Shown here piece by piece: positions 7,026 to 15,309 of a DNA stretch of 16,156 bases. The translations under genes and the position numbers were made by a program. Source of the stretch: CAYZIC01 sp964478335 (GTDB taxonomy: Bacteria; Verrucomicrobiota; Kiritimatiellia; RFP12; DVOR01); the NCBI GenBank assembly GCA_964478335.1, contig CAYZIC010000053.1, forward strand, positions 1 through 16,156, given 5' to 3'. The notes beneath the pieces were generated by a model that saw only the letters and a program-made list of their open reading frames with translations, was not told the DNA's origin and ran no database searches. How positions within the stretch are numbered: position 1 is the first letter of the stretch; every line of letters begins with the position of its first letter.

Positions 7026-7054
7026 AGTATACGTGAAATGGATAATTATTGCAA
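7026..7054 (-). promoter_or_regulatory. Candidate sigma-70 promoter for FHA regulator-ruvA-ppi-glyA
   Basis: On the minus strand, TTGCAA (7049-7054) and TATACT (7026-7031) are separated by 17 bases: 4/6 and 5/6 matches to consensus. Transcription would begin near 7019, about 20 bases before the regulator ATG at 6997. The -35 overlaps the last codons of the membrane protein gene. Seen by eye only. Confidence 0.5.
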
Positions 7055-9934
7055 GCCTAAAGAGGGATAATTCTGCTTAGACTGCTGCACATTAAAAAAT
7101 TCGAGCAACGTAGCCAATGCGCCTTGGTGGGCGGGGTAGACGTTGAGGCATTCTTTCATACGCATTTCTCGCAATTCGCGCTGATCTTTGGGGATCGTCT
7201 TAAAGATCTCTTGCCAGATGAGGTAGTGAGAAGAATCGACCGAGACCCATCGATGAAGCGCAGCATATGCAATGGCTTTATCCTCATCAGTCGTCGCTTG
7301 CTGATAAAGATCGAGTCGAATCGCTTGCATGCGCAGGGGGTGGCCTTTGAGTGCGATTGCTAAGTCTGTGCGGTCGGTGAATGCGAGGGCTCTTTTCCAA
7401 TAATGTTTACCCATGGCATGGACATAGAGATCTGCCCAGTAGGATGCCTTGCTCCGCATATAGCAGGAGAGGATTCGATCGCCGAGGAAAAAGAGGTCGC
7501 CCTTGGCGGCATTGAGGCGCTTAATCATGTCAATAAAAGACCCAAAGTCATCGAGGCATGGCGATTTGAGTGCCGCCATCAAGACTGGGTCCGGATTGAT
7601 GGGGGACTGCGCAATCAAAATGGCAATCAATTCATCGAGCATCGCATCGCGTTTGCCTGCATCAAGCATGGCCTTGACCTGCGGAATGATAAAGGTGTGG
7701 CGTTCGGATTCGCTCACCACATCGTTGAGATAGTAGAGGTAAGCCGACTTAAAGCGCAAGTTGTCTTGTGTCAAGACCTCTTGGATGAAGCGTGCTTTTA
7801 ACGAGGGTAAATCACCTCTAAAAAGCAAGAGAGCGATGTTGCGTCCTTGTGTGGCAAAGGCATTAAGCGCACCATTCGCTCGCTCAAAGTGCTCAAGCAG
7901 GAGATAGGAGTCCATAAAGAGGGCCCGATTACGCTCGGTGTAAATCTCATACGCACGCTTGAGATCGGGGGGAGTCTTTTGATTTTCAAGCTTGAGCAAG
8001 GTATAGTAATTGATGAGGTAAGCGGGATTATCCCCCCCGTGCAGATAAGCAAATCGCATCATCTTCAGGATCGACTGATTGATCGTATTACTCTTAATTG
8101 AGAGACAAACCAAAGAATTAATCGATGCCGCTAATGTCTCAGTAATTGGGTCAAGGGCGGTATGCAAAAGTACAGAGTCAAAGGTTTCATCGCAATAAAA
8201 TTGCTCAAAGCAATCAACCATTTTTTCTAATCTGGCTAGCGAGAGCGTACCCAAGGCGCATCCTTGTTGCGAGAGCAAGAGCAATGGGCAGCGGTCAAGC
8301 GCCGCAAAGCCCAGCGGCAAGTTGGCCTGCGTCAAACAATACTGCCCCAGCGTGGGATGATTGAGCAGAGCATACCAGAAACATTCTTTGGAAACCTCGC
8401 CTAGCTTGCCCCACTGATAGAGTGCGGCAAGTACGGGATCCTCTTGTAATCGCTCTGCCAATGATTTATCCCCCAGAAGGATATTGGCGGAAGGTAACGC
8501 ATCAAGCGAGGAGATGGAGATTTTGCGGGTCTTGGCATAGTGAGAGAAGACAATCGGCCCAAGAACCTTGGGCTTGGCAATCCATGTGGTTGCGGGCTGT
8601 TGGCTATTGGCCTGCTCAAAAATCGTCATCATCTGCGTCTTGAGATCATCTAGGGACTTGGTATGTGCTTGCGGGGATTGGAGCTGCCATACATAGCCAA
8701 TAGACGGTATCGTAATCAACAGGACGATCGTCGTAAATAATTTGGGGAAGCCGAGGTGGAGCTCGCCTGTCTTAACATAGCCGTAGTCCATATAACACTT
8801 AAACCACCCGCCAATCATTTCTGAAACATTAAGCCCAAGCATCAAAATAATAATCGCACGACTCATCGAAACGTCAACCGAATCCCCCCAGATAATTACT
8901 GGGTAGCGAAAGACCGCAAACCCAAGCAGGATCAAGATGATCAATGACGGAAAGATTGAGCGCTTAAAATTCATATACGCATAAGGGAAATTGCCAACAA
9001 AAAGTGCCCCAAGCAAGGCCATAAAAACAAAATGGATGATGCCAATAGATGAACAATAATAGGCGATAACCGCTTGAGACTCCCGAACAAAGAACCCCAT
9101 AATATAGGCAATTTTCCCCTGATGCACGCCGACCAAGTCAGCTTGCACGAGTAAGGCCCCCCCATACAGCAAGAGTCCAGTCAAGACCGAGGCAAGAATG
9201 ACAGGGATAAAGCCCTTATTCCAGTAACCATTGTAGCGGAAAAGGGGACGCAACGCCATCGCCATAATCAACGCACTAAATCCACCTAATTCCAATCCGG
9301 TAAACAAGGTCATACTTAGGCAAATCAACCCCAAGCCAAGGCAGGCATAGTCACGCAGGCAGAGATCGAGCTGACGCTGCTGCGCATACTCGATACGAAA
9401 GCGAAACTCACTGCAAAAAGCAAAGCCCGCCATCACGAGACAATAGGCAAAAGCCTCCAACTGCAAATGACTAAATTGCATGAGGTAGGTACTCGAGGTA
9501 AAGAGGAGTGCCACCGCAATAATTGCCGTCATAAAAGCAGCATGGTCATTGTCACGCAAGATATTATTTTGCTCAATCGCATCCACCTCTGCAAAGTCAA
9601 TGCAAAAATAACGCGTCAAGAAAAGCACCCCTCTAAAAAATCCCGCACAAAAGAGTCCCCCACAAATCGCAGAGAGCACATTGGCTATCGTGATCAGACT
9701 ATCCGGATAGGCCCGAGCACACATAATTAAGAGACTATTTATGAATGGCGAGGCAGTGAAGACAGGATAGGTCTTAGCATGGATTGCAGCGGCTAAAGTA
9801 AACGATGTCTCTCCTGGATAAATAATCGAGGAGCTACTCAAATAAAAATAGACAAAGCCGAGAATAAAGAGCACCACCATTAAATAGTGGGTACGCTTGA
9901 TCTCTTTTAATAATTGATCGACAACCATGCTCAT
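7046..9934 (-). CDS. Large polytopic membrane protein with helical C-terminal half, function unknown
   Basis: I do not recognise a named family. The 962-residue protein begins with about ten hydrophobic segments (roughly 17-34, 78-98, 132-150, 160-176, 196-216, 241-263, 287-312, 326-345, 357-377, 399-417). An acidic loop follows the first one (YPGETSF, Glu42). That layout recalls GT-C glycosyltransferases, which carry an acidic residue in the first external loop, but this is weak. Residues about 420-962 are soluble and largely alpha-helical, with stretches such as LKRAYEIYTERNRALFMDSY that look like TPR-type helical repeats; no catalytic motif stands out. Cys and Tyr are frequent. It lies 18 bases after the methyltransferase stop. 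The true start is probably the second ATG at 9928 (Met3), because the GGGAG site is only two bases from the first ATG but eight from the second. Confidence 0.8.
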   Translation of the reverse strand: MSMVVDQLLKEIKRTHYLMVVLFILGFVYFYLSSSSIIYPGETSFTLAAAIHAKTYPVFTASPFINSLLIMCARAYPDSLITIANVLSAICGGLFCAGFFRGVLFLTRYFCIDFAEVDAIEQNNILRDNDHAAFMTAIIAVALLFTSSTYLMQFSHLQLEAFAYCLVMAGFAFCSEFRFRIEYAQQRQLDLCLRDYACLGLGLICLSMTLFTGLELGGFSALIMAMALRPLFRYNGYWNKGFIPVILASVLTGLLLYGGALLVQADLVGVHQGKIAYIMGFFVRESQAVIAYYCSSIGIIHFVFMALLGALFVGNFPYAYMNFKRSIFPSLIILILLGFAVFRYPVIIWGDSVDVSMSRAIIILMLGLNVSEMIGGWFKCYMDYGYVKTGELHLGFPKLFTTIVLLITIPSIGYVWQLQSPQAHTKSLDDLKTQMMTIFEQANSQQPATTWIAKPKVLGPIVFSHYAKTRKISISSLDALPSANILLGDKSLAERLQEDPVLAALYQWGKLGEVSKECFWYALLNHPTLGQYCLTQANLPLGFAALDRCPLLLLSQQGCALGTLSLARLEKMVDCFEQFYCDETFDSVLLHTALDPITETLAASINSLVCLSIKSNTINQSILKMMRFAYLHGGDNPAYLINYYTLLKLENQKTPPDLKRAYEIYTERNRALFMDSYLLLEHFERANGALNAFATQGRNIALLLFRGDLPSLKARFIQEVLTQDNLRFKSAYLYYLNDVVSESERHTFIIPQVKAMLDAGKRDAMLDELIAILIAQSPINPDPVLMAALKSPCLDDFGSFIDMIKRLNAAKGDLFFLGDRILSCYMRSKASYWADLYVHAMGKHYWKRALAFTDRTDLAIALKGHPLRMQAIRLDLYQQATTDEDKAIAYAALHRWVSVDSSHYLIWQEIFKTIPKDQRELREMRMKECLNVYPAHQGALATLLEFFNVQQSKQNYPSLGLQ

Positions 9935-9936
9935 GA

Positions 9937-9941
9937 CTCCC
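9937..9941 (-). promoter_or_regulatory. Ribosome binding site deciding the membrane protein start
   Basis: GGGAG on the minus strand lies two bases before the ATG at 9934 and eight before the in-frame ATG at 9928. The usual spacing of 5-9 bases favours initiation at 9928, which would shorten the protein by two residues. Confidence 0.6.
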
Positions 9942-9952
9942 TTTCTCGATCG

Positions 9953-10804
9953 TTACTCTGCAATCCAGCGGACATAAGTCCCGCTGGGCAACTGAAAAGC
10001 CGTCGGCTTACCTGACAAAACCATCTCACCCGTCTCAAAGCGCCCTTTTAATCCACGAAGGCCTTGGGAGAGGACGTTATTCATCACTACTGGTGAATAG
10101 CCTGGCGTATGCCCCGAGAGCAACATAAAGAGCGGGTTGTCCGACAAAAGAGCCCGGCACAAGCGCAGGGTCTCAGGGAGATCGCGCTCAATTTTGTACA
10201 GTTCGCCAGTATTCCCACGGCCAAAGGTCGGAGGATCCAAGATAATGGCATCATAGGCCTTGCCGCGCTTGATCTCGCGATTCATAAACTTGTGGACATC
10301 ATCAATAATCCAGCGGATGGGGTGATCGGCCAAGCCATTGAGCTGGGCATTTTCTCTTGCCCACTGCACCATACCTTTGGACGCATCAACATGGCAAACA
10401 TGCGCACCACCAAGTGCTGAGGCTAAGGTTGAGCCACCTGAATAGGCAAAAAGATTGAGCACACGCACCGGTTCGCTACGCTTACCCATTGCCTCCTTGA
10501 CGATTTGCTTAATCCAGGCCCATTGTGCACGCTGCTCAGGAAAAATACCCAAATGACCAAAGTCTGTTCCCGATAATTTAAAGCGAGTGCCATCGACATT
10601 GATCGCCCATGAACTGGGGAGCTTTTTACGACCATGCCAGTGGTTGCCGCCCTCGCGGTCAAAGGTCGCATCGGCGGCTTGCCAAGTCGATGTGTTGAGC
10701 TGTTTTTTCCAAACGGCCTGCGCACAAGGACGTGCTAGCACGAGCTCACCAAAGCGCTCTAGCTTCTCTTCATTACCACTATCTATCAATTCGTAATCAT
10801 TCAT
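9953..10804 (-). CDS. Class I SAM-dependent methyltransferase (RlmI-like family)
   Basis: A 283-residue cytoplasmic methyltransferase of the Methyltrans_SAM family, related to the catalytic part of the 23S rRNA cytosine methyltransferase RlmI. Motif I LNLFAYSGG is at 116-124, the SAM-ribose acidic strand HVDASKG at 138-144, ARENAQLNGL at 149-158, and motif IV DPPTFG at 190-195. The sequence FGHLGIFPEQRAQWAW (82-97) is typical of this subgroup. RlmI proteins are about 400 residues with an N-terminal PUA domain; this short form has none, so its RNA substrate cannot be assumed. Start ATG at 10804 has AAGGA seven bases upstream. It sits 19 bases after rnc and 18 before the membrane protein gene, so a link to RNA maturation is possible from context. 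Confidence 0.9.
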   Translation of the reverse strand: MNDYELIDSGNEEKLERFGELVLARPCAQAVWKKQLNTSTWQAADATFDREGGNHWHGRKKLPSSWAINVDGTRFKLSGTDFGHLGIFPEQRAQWAWIKQIVKEAMGKRSEPVRVLNLFAYSGGSTLASALGGAHVCHVDASKGMVQWARENAQLNGLADHPIRWIIDDVHKFMNREIKRGKAYDAIILDPPTFGRGNTGELYKIERDLPETLRLCRALLSDNPLFMLLSGHTPGYSPVVMNNVLSQGLRGLKGRFETGEMVLSGKPTAFQLPSGTYVRWIAE

Positions 10805-10823
10805 ATCTATATCCTTATGCTTA

Positions 10824-11498
10824 TTAAAAAGAGTTTCTAATGAGGTTGAGAACCTGCTGAGCGGCTTGCGCTTGCGCAGTTTTTTTATTCTTGCCTTCGC
10901 CTAATCGTTTGTATGGTCCGACGGAGACTTGGCAAACGAAATGCGGCTCATGCGCCGATCCAGTCTGCGAGACAACCTCATAGGCGATGGTCTGGTTGTT
11001 GATTTGGGCCCATTCTAGGAGCTGGCCCTTAGGATTGTCACTCACCCCTGTGCAGTGCTGGATTTCTCGCCAATCCTCCTCAGTAAAGAATCGATCAAGA
11101 ATCGTCCGCACAGCATCGCATCCGCCATCAAGCCAAGCGGCTCCAAAGATCGCCTCGACAACATCTGCCATGGGCTTGTCTCGCAAAATGCCACAATCAA
11201 AGTGGCTCTTTTCGCTGACGACCCATTGCTGGAGTCCCAATCGATGGCCCAACTTGGCCAAGCTAACCCCAGAGACCAAATGGAGACGCATATCAGTCAA
11301 TACTCCCTCTTGAGCATCTGGGTAAAGATGGTAAAGTCGCTCGGCAACAAACATCCCCAACACCGAATCGCCAAAAAATTCTAGCCGCTGGTTATTGGCC
11401 TTAATGCATCCATCAAAGCAAGTCGGTAAGACGCAAGCTAGCGTCAAAAGATCGGCATCCTTAAAGGTATAGCCGATGCGCTGTTGTAATTGGATCAT
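10824..11498 (-). CDS. rnc: Ribonuclease III
   Basis: Cleaves double-stranded RNA, including pre-rRNA, as a homodimer. The 224-residue length fits. The catalytic domain (1 to about 148) has the signature NNQRLEFFGDSVLG (35-48) with metal ligands Glu40 and Asp44, Glu64 in AQEG, and ADVVEAIFGAAWLDGG (111-126) with Asp112 and Glu115. The double-stranded RNA-binding domain spans about 154-221 (NPKGQLLEW, then GEGKNKKTAQAQAAQ). Oddities: Gln37 replaces the usual Glu of NERLEF, and the normally conserved Thr-His-x-Ser motif before it is absent (residues 20-30 read LACVLPTCFDG). All four core metal-binding residues are kept, so activity is expected. Its start overlaps the recJ stop as ATGA, implying coupled translation. 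Confidence 0.96.
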   Translation of the reverse strand: MIQLQQRIGYTFKDADLLTLACVLPTCFDGCIKANNQRLEFFGDSVLGMFVAERLYHLYPDAQEGVLTDMRLHLVSGVSLAKLGHRLGLQQWVVSEKSHFDCGILRDKPMADVVEAIFGAAWLDGGCDAVRTILDRFFTEEDWREIQHCTGVSDNPKGQLLEWAQINNQTIAYEVVSQTGSAHEPHFVCQVSVGPYKRLGEGKNKKTAQAQAAQQVLNLIRNSF

Positions 11499-13225
11499 TG
11501 ACCACCTCGCTGTTGGATCGCTACCAGCTGCAAGCCGGGTTTGCGTTCTCTAAAGGTGTCCTCGTGAACGGTAAAGGCGATATCGTAGTCCGCATCAATA
11601 TCCAGCACCATGCCGCACTTAGCACCGCTAAACCAAATGGCCTTTAAACTTTTGCCGTCAGCCGTCTTAAAGACGACTTGTAGGTGGGATTGGTCTTTAC
11701 CACACGGCTTACGCAATTCGATTTTGGTGCCAGGCTGACAGAGCGCAAAAAGAGGCTTGGGATTGCCTGCGCCTAAGGGTTGGAGACGATTGAGGTCATC
11801 AAGGAGAGCATTGTCTATTTGCCCACTGGTCAGCTCGCAATCAATCCAGCAAGAAATAGCGCCTTGCTCCGGAGAGGCCTCTTGTTGCGCATGGCAAGCC
11901 CGCTTAAAGGCTTGAGTAAAAGCCTCGACTTGATCGGCACCGAGTCCAAATCCAGCTGCAGCCGCATGGCCCCCACAAGCAGTCAAGTGCGCCTCGCAGG
12001 CTTGTAGCACTTGGACGGCATTCACGGCGGTTGTCGAGCGCATGCTACCACGAGCACCAGTGCCGCCATCCTCGAGGCTAATCACCGCCACGGGCACGTG
12101 ATAGACATCGAGGAGTCGGGCAGCAATTAGGCCAATGATCCCGGGGTGATAATGGCCCACTGCCACAATCGCAGGATCGCCCTCGTGATAGATTTTTTGG
12201 CTCATGATTTCTTGGACTGCAAGCTGCTCAAGGGCTTTGCGCTTGTCATTGTACCCCTGCATTGTCGAAACAATTTGGTCGGGGTCATTCATCAAAAGAA
12301 ATCTCATGGCATCTTTGGGCTGATTCATGCGCCCTGCGGCATTCAAAACAGGCACCAACGAAAAGGCCAGCATCTCTGCAGTGATCTCTTTGTGCGCTTG
12401 ATTTTGACGTGCGAGCAATTCCTTAAATGTCGGTCGTAGATGGCGATTCATCATGCGTAATCCTGCATCAACCAAAACACGGCTCTCCCCAGTCAAATCG
12501 ATAATGTCAGCCACCGTAGCCAAGGCCACAAAGTCAAGATAATCATCCGCCGATACGCCCATTGCCTTGCTGAGGCCCGCCTCTTGAGCGAGCTCAACCA
12601 AGTGCGTGGCGACCTTGTAAGCCACCGCACACCCACAAAAGGCCGACTCAGGGCAACAGCTCGCCACGTGGGGATTGACAATCACGGATACTGCCGGGAG
12701 GCTCTCCGCTGGGGTGTGATGGTCAGTAATGATGACCTCAACCCCTTGCTCTGCCAGCCATGCGCACTGATCAACTGAGGTAATACCACAATCGACCGTG
12801 ATGAGCAAATGAGGATGAGTATTGGTCAAGCAACGCACCATCGCAGATGCTGTCAAGCCGTATCCCTCTGACTCACGATCGGGAATAAAGGGCGCAACCT
12901 TGGCACCCAAGCGCTTCAAGACTTGCCAAAGTAGCGCAGTCGCCGTCAAGCCATCGGTGTCATAGTCACCAAAGACAGTGATCGCCTCGCCAGAGATGAT
13001 CGCAGACAGCAAACGCTCGGCGGCAGCAGAGACACAGGGAAAGTCCCTCGGGGCTGATAGCGTAGAGAAGTCCTTTTGCAAAAAGGACTTTATCTGCGCC
13101 TCATCGCCTACACGGGCATGAAGGAGCTGGGCCAAAATCGGCGACAAGGCGTGCTGCGCGGCGAGGCTCTGCTCAGCAGACTCGTCACGCGGCACCTTAA
13201 GTTGCCACTGTCGAGGAAGTGCCAT
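11495..13225 (-). CDS. recJ: Single-stranded-DNA-specific exonuclease RecJ
   Basis: A 5'-3' single-strand DNA exonuclease used in recombination (RecF pathway), base excision repair and mismatch repair. The 576-residue length matches E. coli RecJ. DHH-domain metal motifs are present: DYDTDGLTATALL (87-99), VDCG (144-147) and TDHH (167-170), plus ALATVADIIDL (234-243 region) and LNAAGRM (294-300). The DHHA1 part has ARGSMRS (391-397) and CGGHAAAAGF (417-426), and an OB-fold follows from PLGAGNPKPLF (483-493) to the C-terminus. The ATG lies two bases after the hisD stop with only a weak ribosome binding site, so translation is probably coupled to hisD; its own stop overlaps rnc. The enzyme works in the same repair network as Ung and RuvA, which are encoded nearby. 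Confidence 0.97.
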   Translation of the reverse strand: MALPRQWQLKVPRDESAEQSLAAQHALSPILAQLLHARVGDEAQIKSFLQKDFSTLSAPRDFPCVSAAAERLLSAIISGEAITVFGDYDTDGLTATALLWQVLKRLGAKVAPFIPDRESEGYGLTASAMVRCLTNTHPHLLITVDCGITSVDQCAWLAEQGVEVIITDHHTPAESLPAVSVIVNPHVASCCPESAFCGCAVAYKVATHLVELAQEAGLSKAMGVSADDYLDFVALATVADIIDLTGESRVLVDAGLRMMNRHLRPTFKELLARQNQAHKEITAEMLAFSLVPVLNAAGRMNQPKDAMRFLLMNDPDQIVSTMQGYNDKRKALEQLAVQEIMSQKIYHEGDPAIVAVGHYHPGIIGLIAARLLDVYHVPVAVISLEDGGTGARGSMRSTTAVNAVQVLQACEAHLTACGGHAAAAGFGLGADQVEAFTQAFKRACHAQQEASPEQGAISCWIDCELTSGQIDNALLDDLNRLQPLGAGNPKPLFALCQPGTKIELRKPCGKDQSHLQVVFKTADGKSLKAIWFSGAKCGMVLDIDADYDIAFTVHEDTFRERKPGLQLVAIQQRGGQ

Positions 13226-13227
13226 GC

Positions 13228-14568
13228 CTAGTTAAATCGTACCGTTGCCGCAAACCCGTGGCCATCAAGACCCTCGAGTGCACCAAAAGTTTCAATCGCC
13301 TTACGTGTGTGAGCGAGCTCTTCTTGGCTCAATGCCGCAAAGCTCATGCGCGTACGGAAGGTATCCGATGTCAAGCCTGAGAACATTCTTGCTGCGCCGC
13401 CCGTAGGCAAGACGTGGCTAGGGCCCGCGATAAAGTCACCAGCCGACTCAGGAGTCCAATAGCCAACAAAGACCGCACCAGCACAAGTAACCTTGTCAAG
13501 ATAAGCATTGGCCTCCTTGACTTGCAATTCCAAGTGCTCAGCAGCAAAGCGGTTGCACAACTCGACACCTTGGTCAAGATCAGGCACCACGACCATCAGC
13601 ATCCCTTTATTCGTCAGCATCCGCTCAATAATGTCTCGACGATTACGTGTCATCACTTGCGCAACAACCGCATCACGGACGCGCTCAGCGACAGCTTGAG
13701 AATTCGTCACCAAGAAGGATTTCTCCAGCCCACTACCATGCTCCGCTTGCGAAATCAAGTCAGCAGCCACCCAGTCTGGATTGGCATCTTCATCAGCAAG
13801 CACGGCAATCTCAGAGGGGCCTGCAACTTGGTCAATGCCGACATAGCCATAGACTTGACGCTTGGCAGCCGTCACAAAGGCATTTCCTGGACCGGCAATC
13901 AAATTCACAGGGCGTACCGTTTCCGTACCAAAAGCCATCATACCGATACTTTGGATGCCACCGATACGATAAATCTCAGTCGCACCAGCAACCTTAAGCG
14001 CATAGAGCAAAGCTGGATTAACAGCAAGCCCACCACGACTAGGCGTGCAGGCTACGATCTCCTTGACACCTGCGACACGCGCCAAAACAACCGTCATGAT
14101 CGCAGTACTTGCCAAAGGTGCCGTACCTCCAGGGATATACACCCCCACGCGCTGCATTGGCTTAAATTTCTCACCCAATCGTCCGCCATACGGGCTCTTG
14201 ATTTCCCAATCGTCACGCAATCCCGCCTCTGAGAAGCGCTTCACTCGATCATAGGCCAAGAGCACGGCATCCTTAATATCTTGAGAAACGGCGGCCTCGG
14301 CAGCATCCAATTCAGCAGCAGTGATCAGCATTTGATCAGCAGTCATCTCAGCTTGATCAAAGGCCTTAGCAGCATCCAAGACCGCAGCATTACCACGCGC
14401 CTGAATATCCGCCAAAGCCTTGGCGGCGGCCGCCTCTGCAACAGGCGAAAAGGCTGGACGAGACAAAAATGCCTCCACTGAATCGGTTTTATTATCAAAG
14501 GACCAATTAACGATTGGAATTAAAGATTTCATCATTCTACTTTCTACTTGTGTATATTCAAGAGGCAT
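13228..14568 (-). CDS. hisD: Histidinol dehydrogenase
   Basis: Catalyses the last two steps of histidine synthesis, L-histidinol to L-histidine with two NAD+, in the cytoplasm as a zinc homodimer. Landmarks: VGVYIPGGTAPLASTA (141-156), NLIAGPGNAFVTAAKR (222-237), GPSEIAVLAD (250-259), zinc ligands Gln274 and His277 in SQAEHGSG, the catalytic pair Glu344-His345 in AAEHLEL, Asp378 in ESAGDFIAGPSH, and C-terminal His437. Length is 446 residues from ATG 14568, or 435/434 from the in-frame pair ATGATG at 14535/14532, which would match the usual family length. The 14568 start has a purine-rich AGAGGGAGG just upstream; the inner ATGs have no clear site. No other his gene is in the window, so hisD is detached from a his operon here and travels with recJ. 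Confidence 0.97.
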   Translation of the reverse strand: MPLEYTQVESRMMKSLIPIVNWSFDNKTDSVEAFLSRPAFSPVAEAAAAKALADIQARGNAAVLDAAKAFDQAEMTADQMLITAAELDAAEAAVSQDIKDAVLLAYDRVKRFSEAGLRDDWEIKSPYGGRLGEKFKPMQRVGVYIPGGTAPLASTAIMTVVLARVAGVKEIVACTPSRGGLAVNPALLYALKVAGATEIYRIGGIQSIGMMAFGTETVRPVNLIAGPGNAFVTAAKRQVYGYVGIDQVAGPSEIAVLADEDANPDWVAADLISQAEHGSGLEKSFLVTNSQAVAERVRDAVVAQVMTRNRRDIIERMLTNKGMLMVVVPDLDQGVELCNRFAAEHLELQVKEANAYLDKVTCAGAVFVGYWTPESAGDFIAGPSHVLPTGGAARMFSGLTSDTFRTRMSFAALSQEELAHTRKAIETFGALEGLDGHGFAATVRFN

Positions 14569-14570
14569 AG

Positions 14571-14579
14571 CCTCCCTCT
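14571..14579 (-). promoter_or_regulatory. Ribosome binding site favouring the outer hisD start
   Basis: AGAGGGAGG on the minus strand ends two bases before the ATG at 14568. The GGAGG core is too close, but the overlapping AGAGGG is about five bases away, an acceptable spacing. The alternative ATGs at 14535 and 14532 have no comparable site. Confidence 0.5.
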
Positions 14580-14591
14580 ACAGTTTAGATA

Positions 14592-15284
14592 TTACTTATC
14601 AGCAGGGGTCTCGTCTGCACCCTCGGCTTTGCGATTCTCGTAAGCGGCAAGCGCAGCCTCTTGGATTGCCATCTGCTTTTTAACAAACTTTTCAGGCCCC
14701 GCGACAGGGTCTACAATAAAGATTCTCGGCACAGGGCGATTGTACTTGAGCAAACGCGCCATCGCAGCCTCGACTCTCATACCAATGCGTTCGGAGACTG
14801 CGGCATCGAGGTCTGCCTTATCACGAGCACGTTGTGCCTTTTTACCCAAAAACTTCACAGCGGATGACTTGGCGGCTTTTTCGGCCTTTTTAATCGCCTT
14901 AGCCATTACGGTCATCTCAGCATCAACGATTTTACGCTGCTTAGTCAGCCACTTATCACCAGCCTTTTCATCCATATTACCTTTGATCTTGACGTAACGG
15001 GGCTCCATCTTAAACGTTTTGGGAATTTTGGGAAAGGTCTTAATGCCGCGTTTGTCGGCCTCTTTGAGCAAGGCGTCCCAATACTTGGTCACCTCAGCCA
15101 TTGCCTTGGGGAAGACACTCTTTTCCTCTTTGAGCAATGCTTGCAACTCAAGCAATTCCTCACGAGACATCAAGCTGACCTCACGCGTGCCATACATATC
15201 ATAAAGCGTCACGCCATTCACAGTCGCGGCAAAGGTGAATCCTTGCGCACAGACCAACAACAAACACAATAAGCATTTTTTCAT
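14592..15284 (-). CDS. Secreted basic, helical protein of unknown function
   Basis: I do not recognise this 230-residue protein. It starts MKKCLLCLLLVCAQG and has a normal signal peptide with likely cleavage after Ala19 (TFA-A), so the mature form should be periplasmic, outer-membrane associated or secreted. There is no lipobox at the cleavage point; Cys4, Cys7 and Cys12 lie within the signal itself. The mature part is rich in Lys, Ala and Glu and appears mostly alpha-helical, with heptad-like stretches at about 39-79 and 118-180 (for example KAIKKAEKAAKSS), so a coiled coil is possible. The segment RPVPRIFIVDPVAGPEKFV (183-201) is the only beta/loop-like part. ATG 15284 has AGGAAA about seven bases upstream. 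It lies 25 bases after the BI-1 gene and 23 before hisD. Confidence 0.75.
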   Translation of the reverse strand: MKKCLLCLLLVCAQGFTFAATVNGVTLYDMYGTREVSLMSREELLELQALLKEEKSVFPKAMAEVTKYWDALLKEADKRGIKTFPKIPKTFKMEPRYVKIKGNMDEKAGDKWLTKQRKIVDAEMTVMAKAIKKAEKAAKSSAVKFLGKKAQRARDKADLDAAVSERIGMRVEAAMARLLKYNRPVPRIFIVDPVAGPEKFVKKQMAIQEAALAAYENRKAEGADETPADK

Positions 15285-15309
15285 GGGAGATTTCCTATTA
15301 TTTTAGGGA

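Noticed and set aside
13414..14232. 272-codon plus-strand frame opposite hisD
   Set aside because: It lies wholly antisense to a well-conserved hisD, has no recognisable domain, and follows from codon usage on the other strand.
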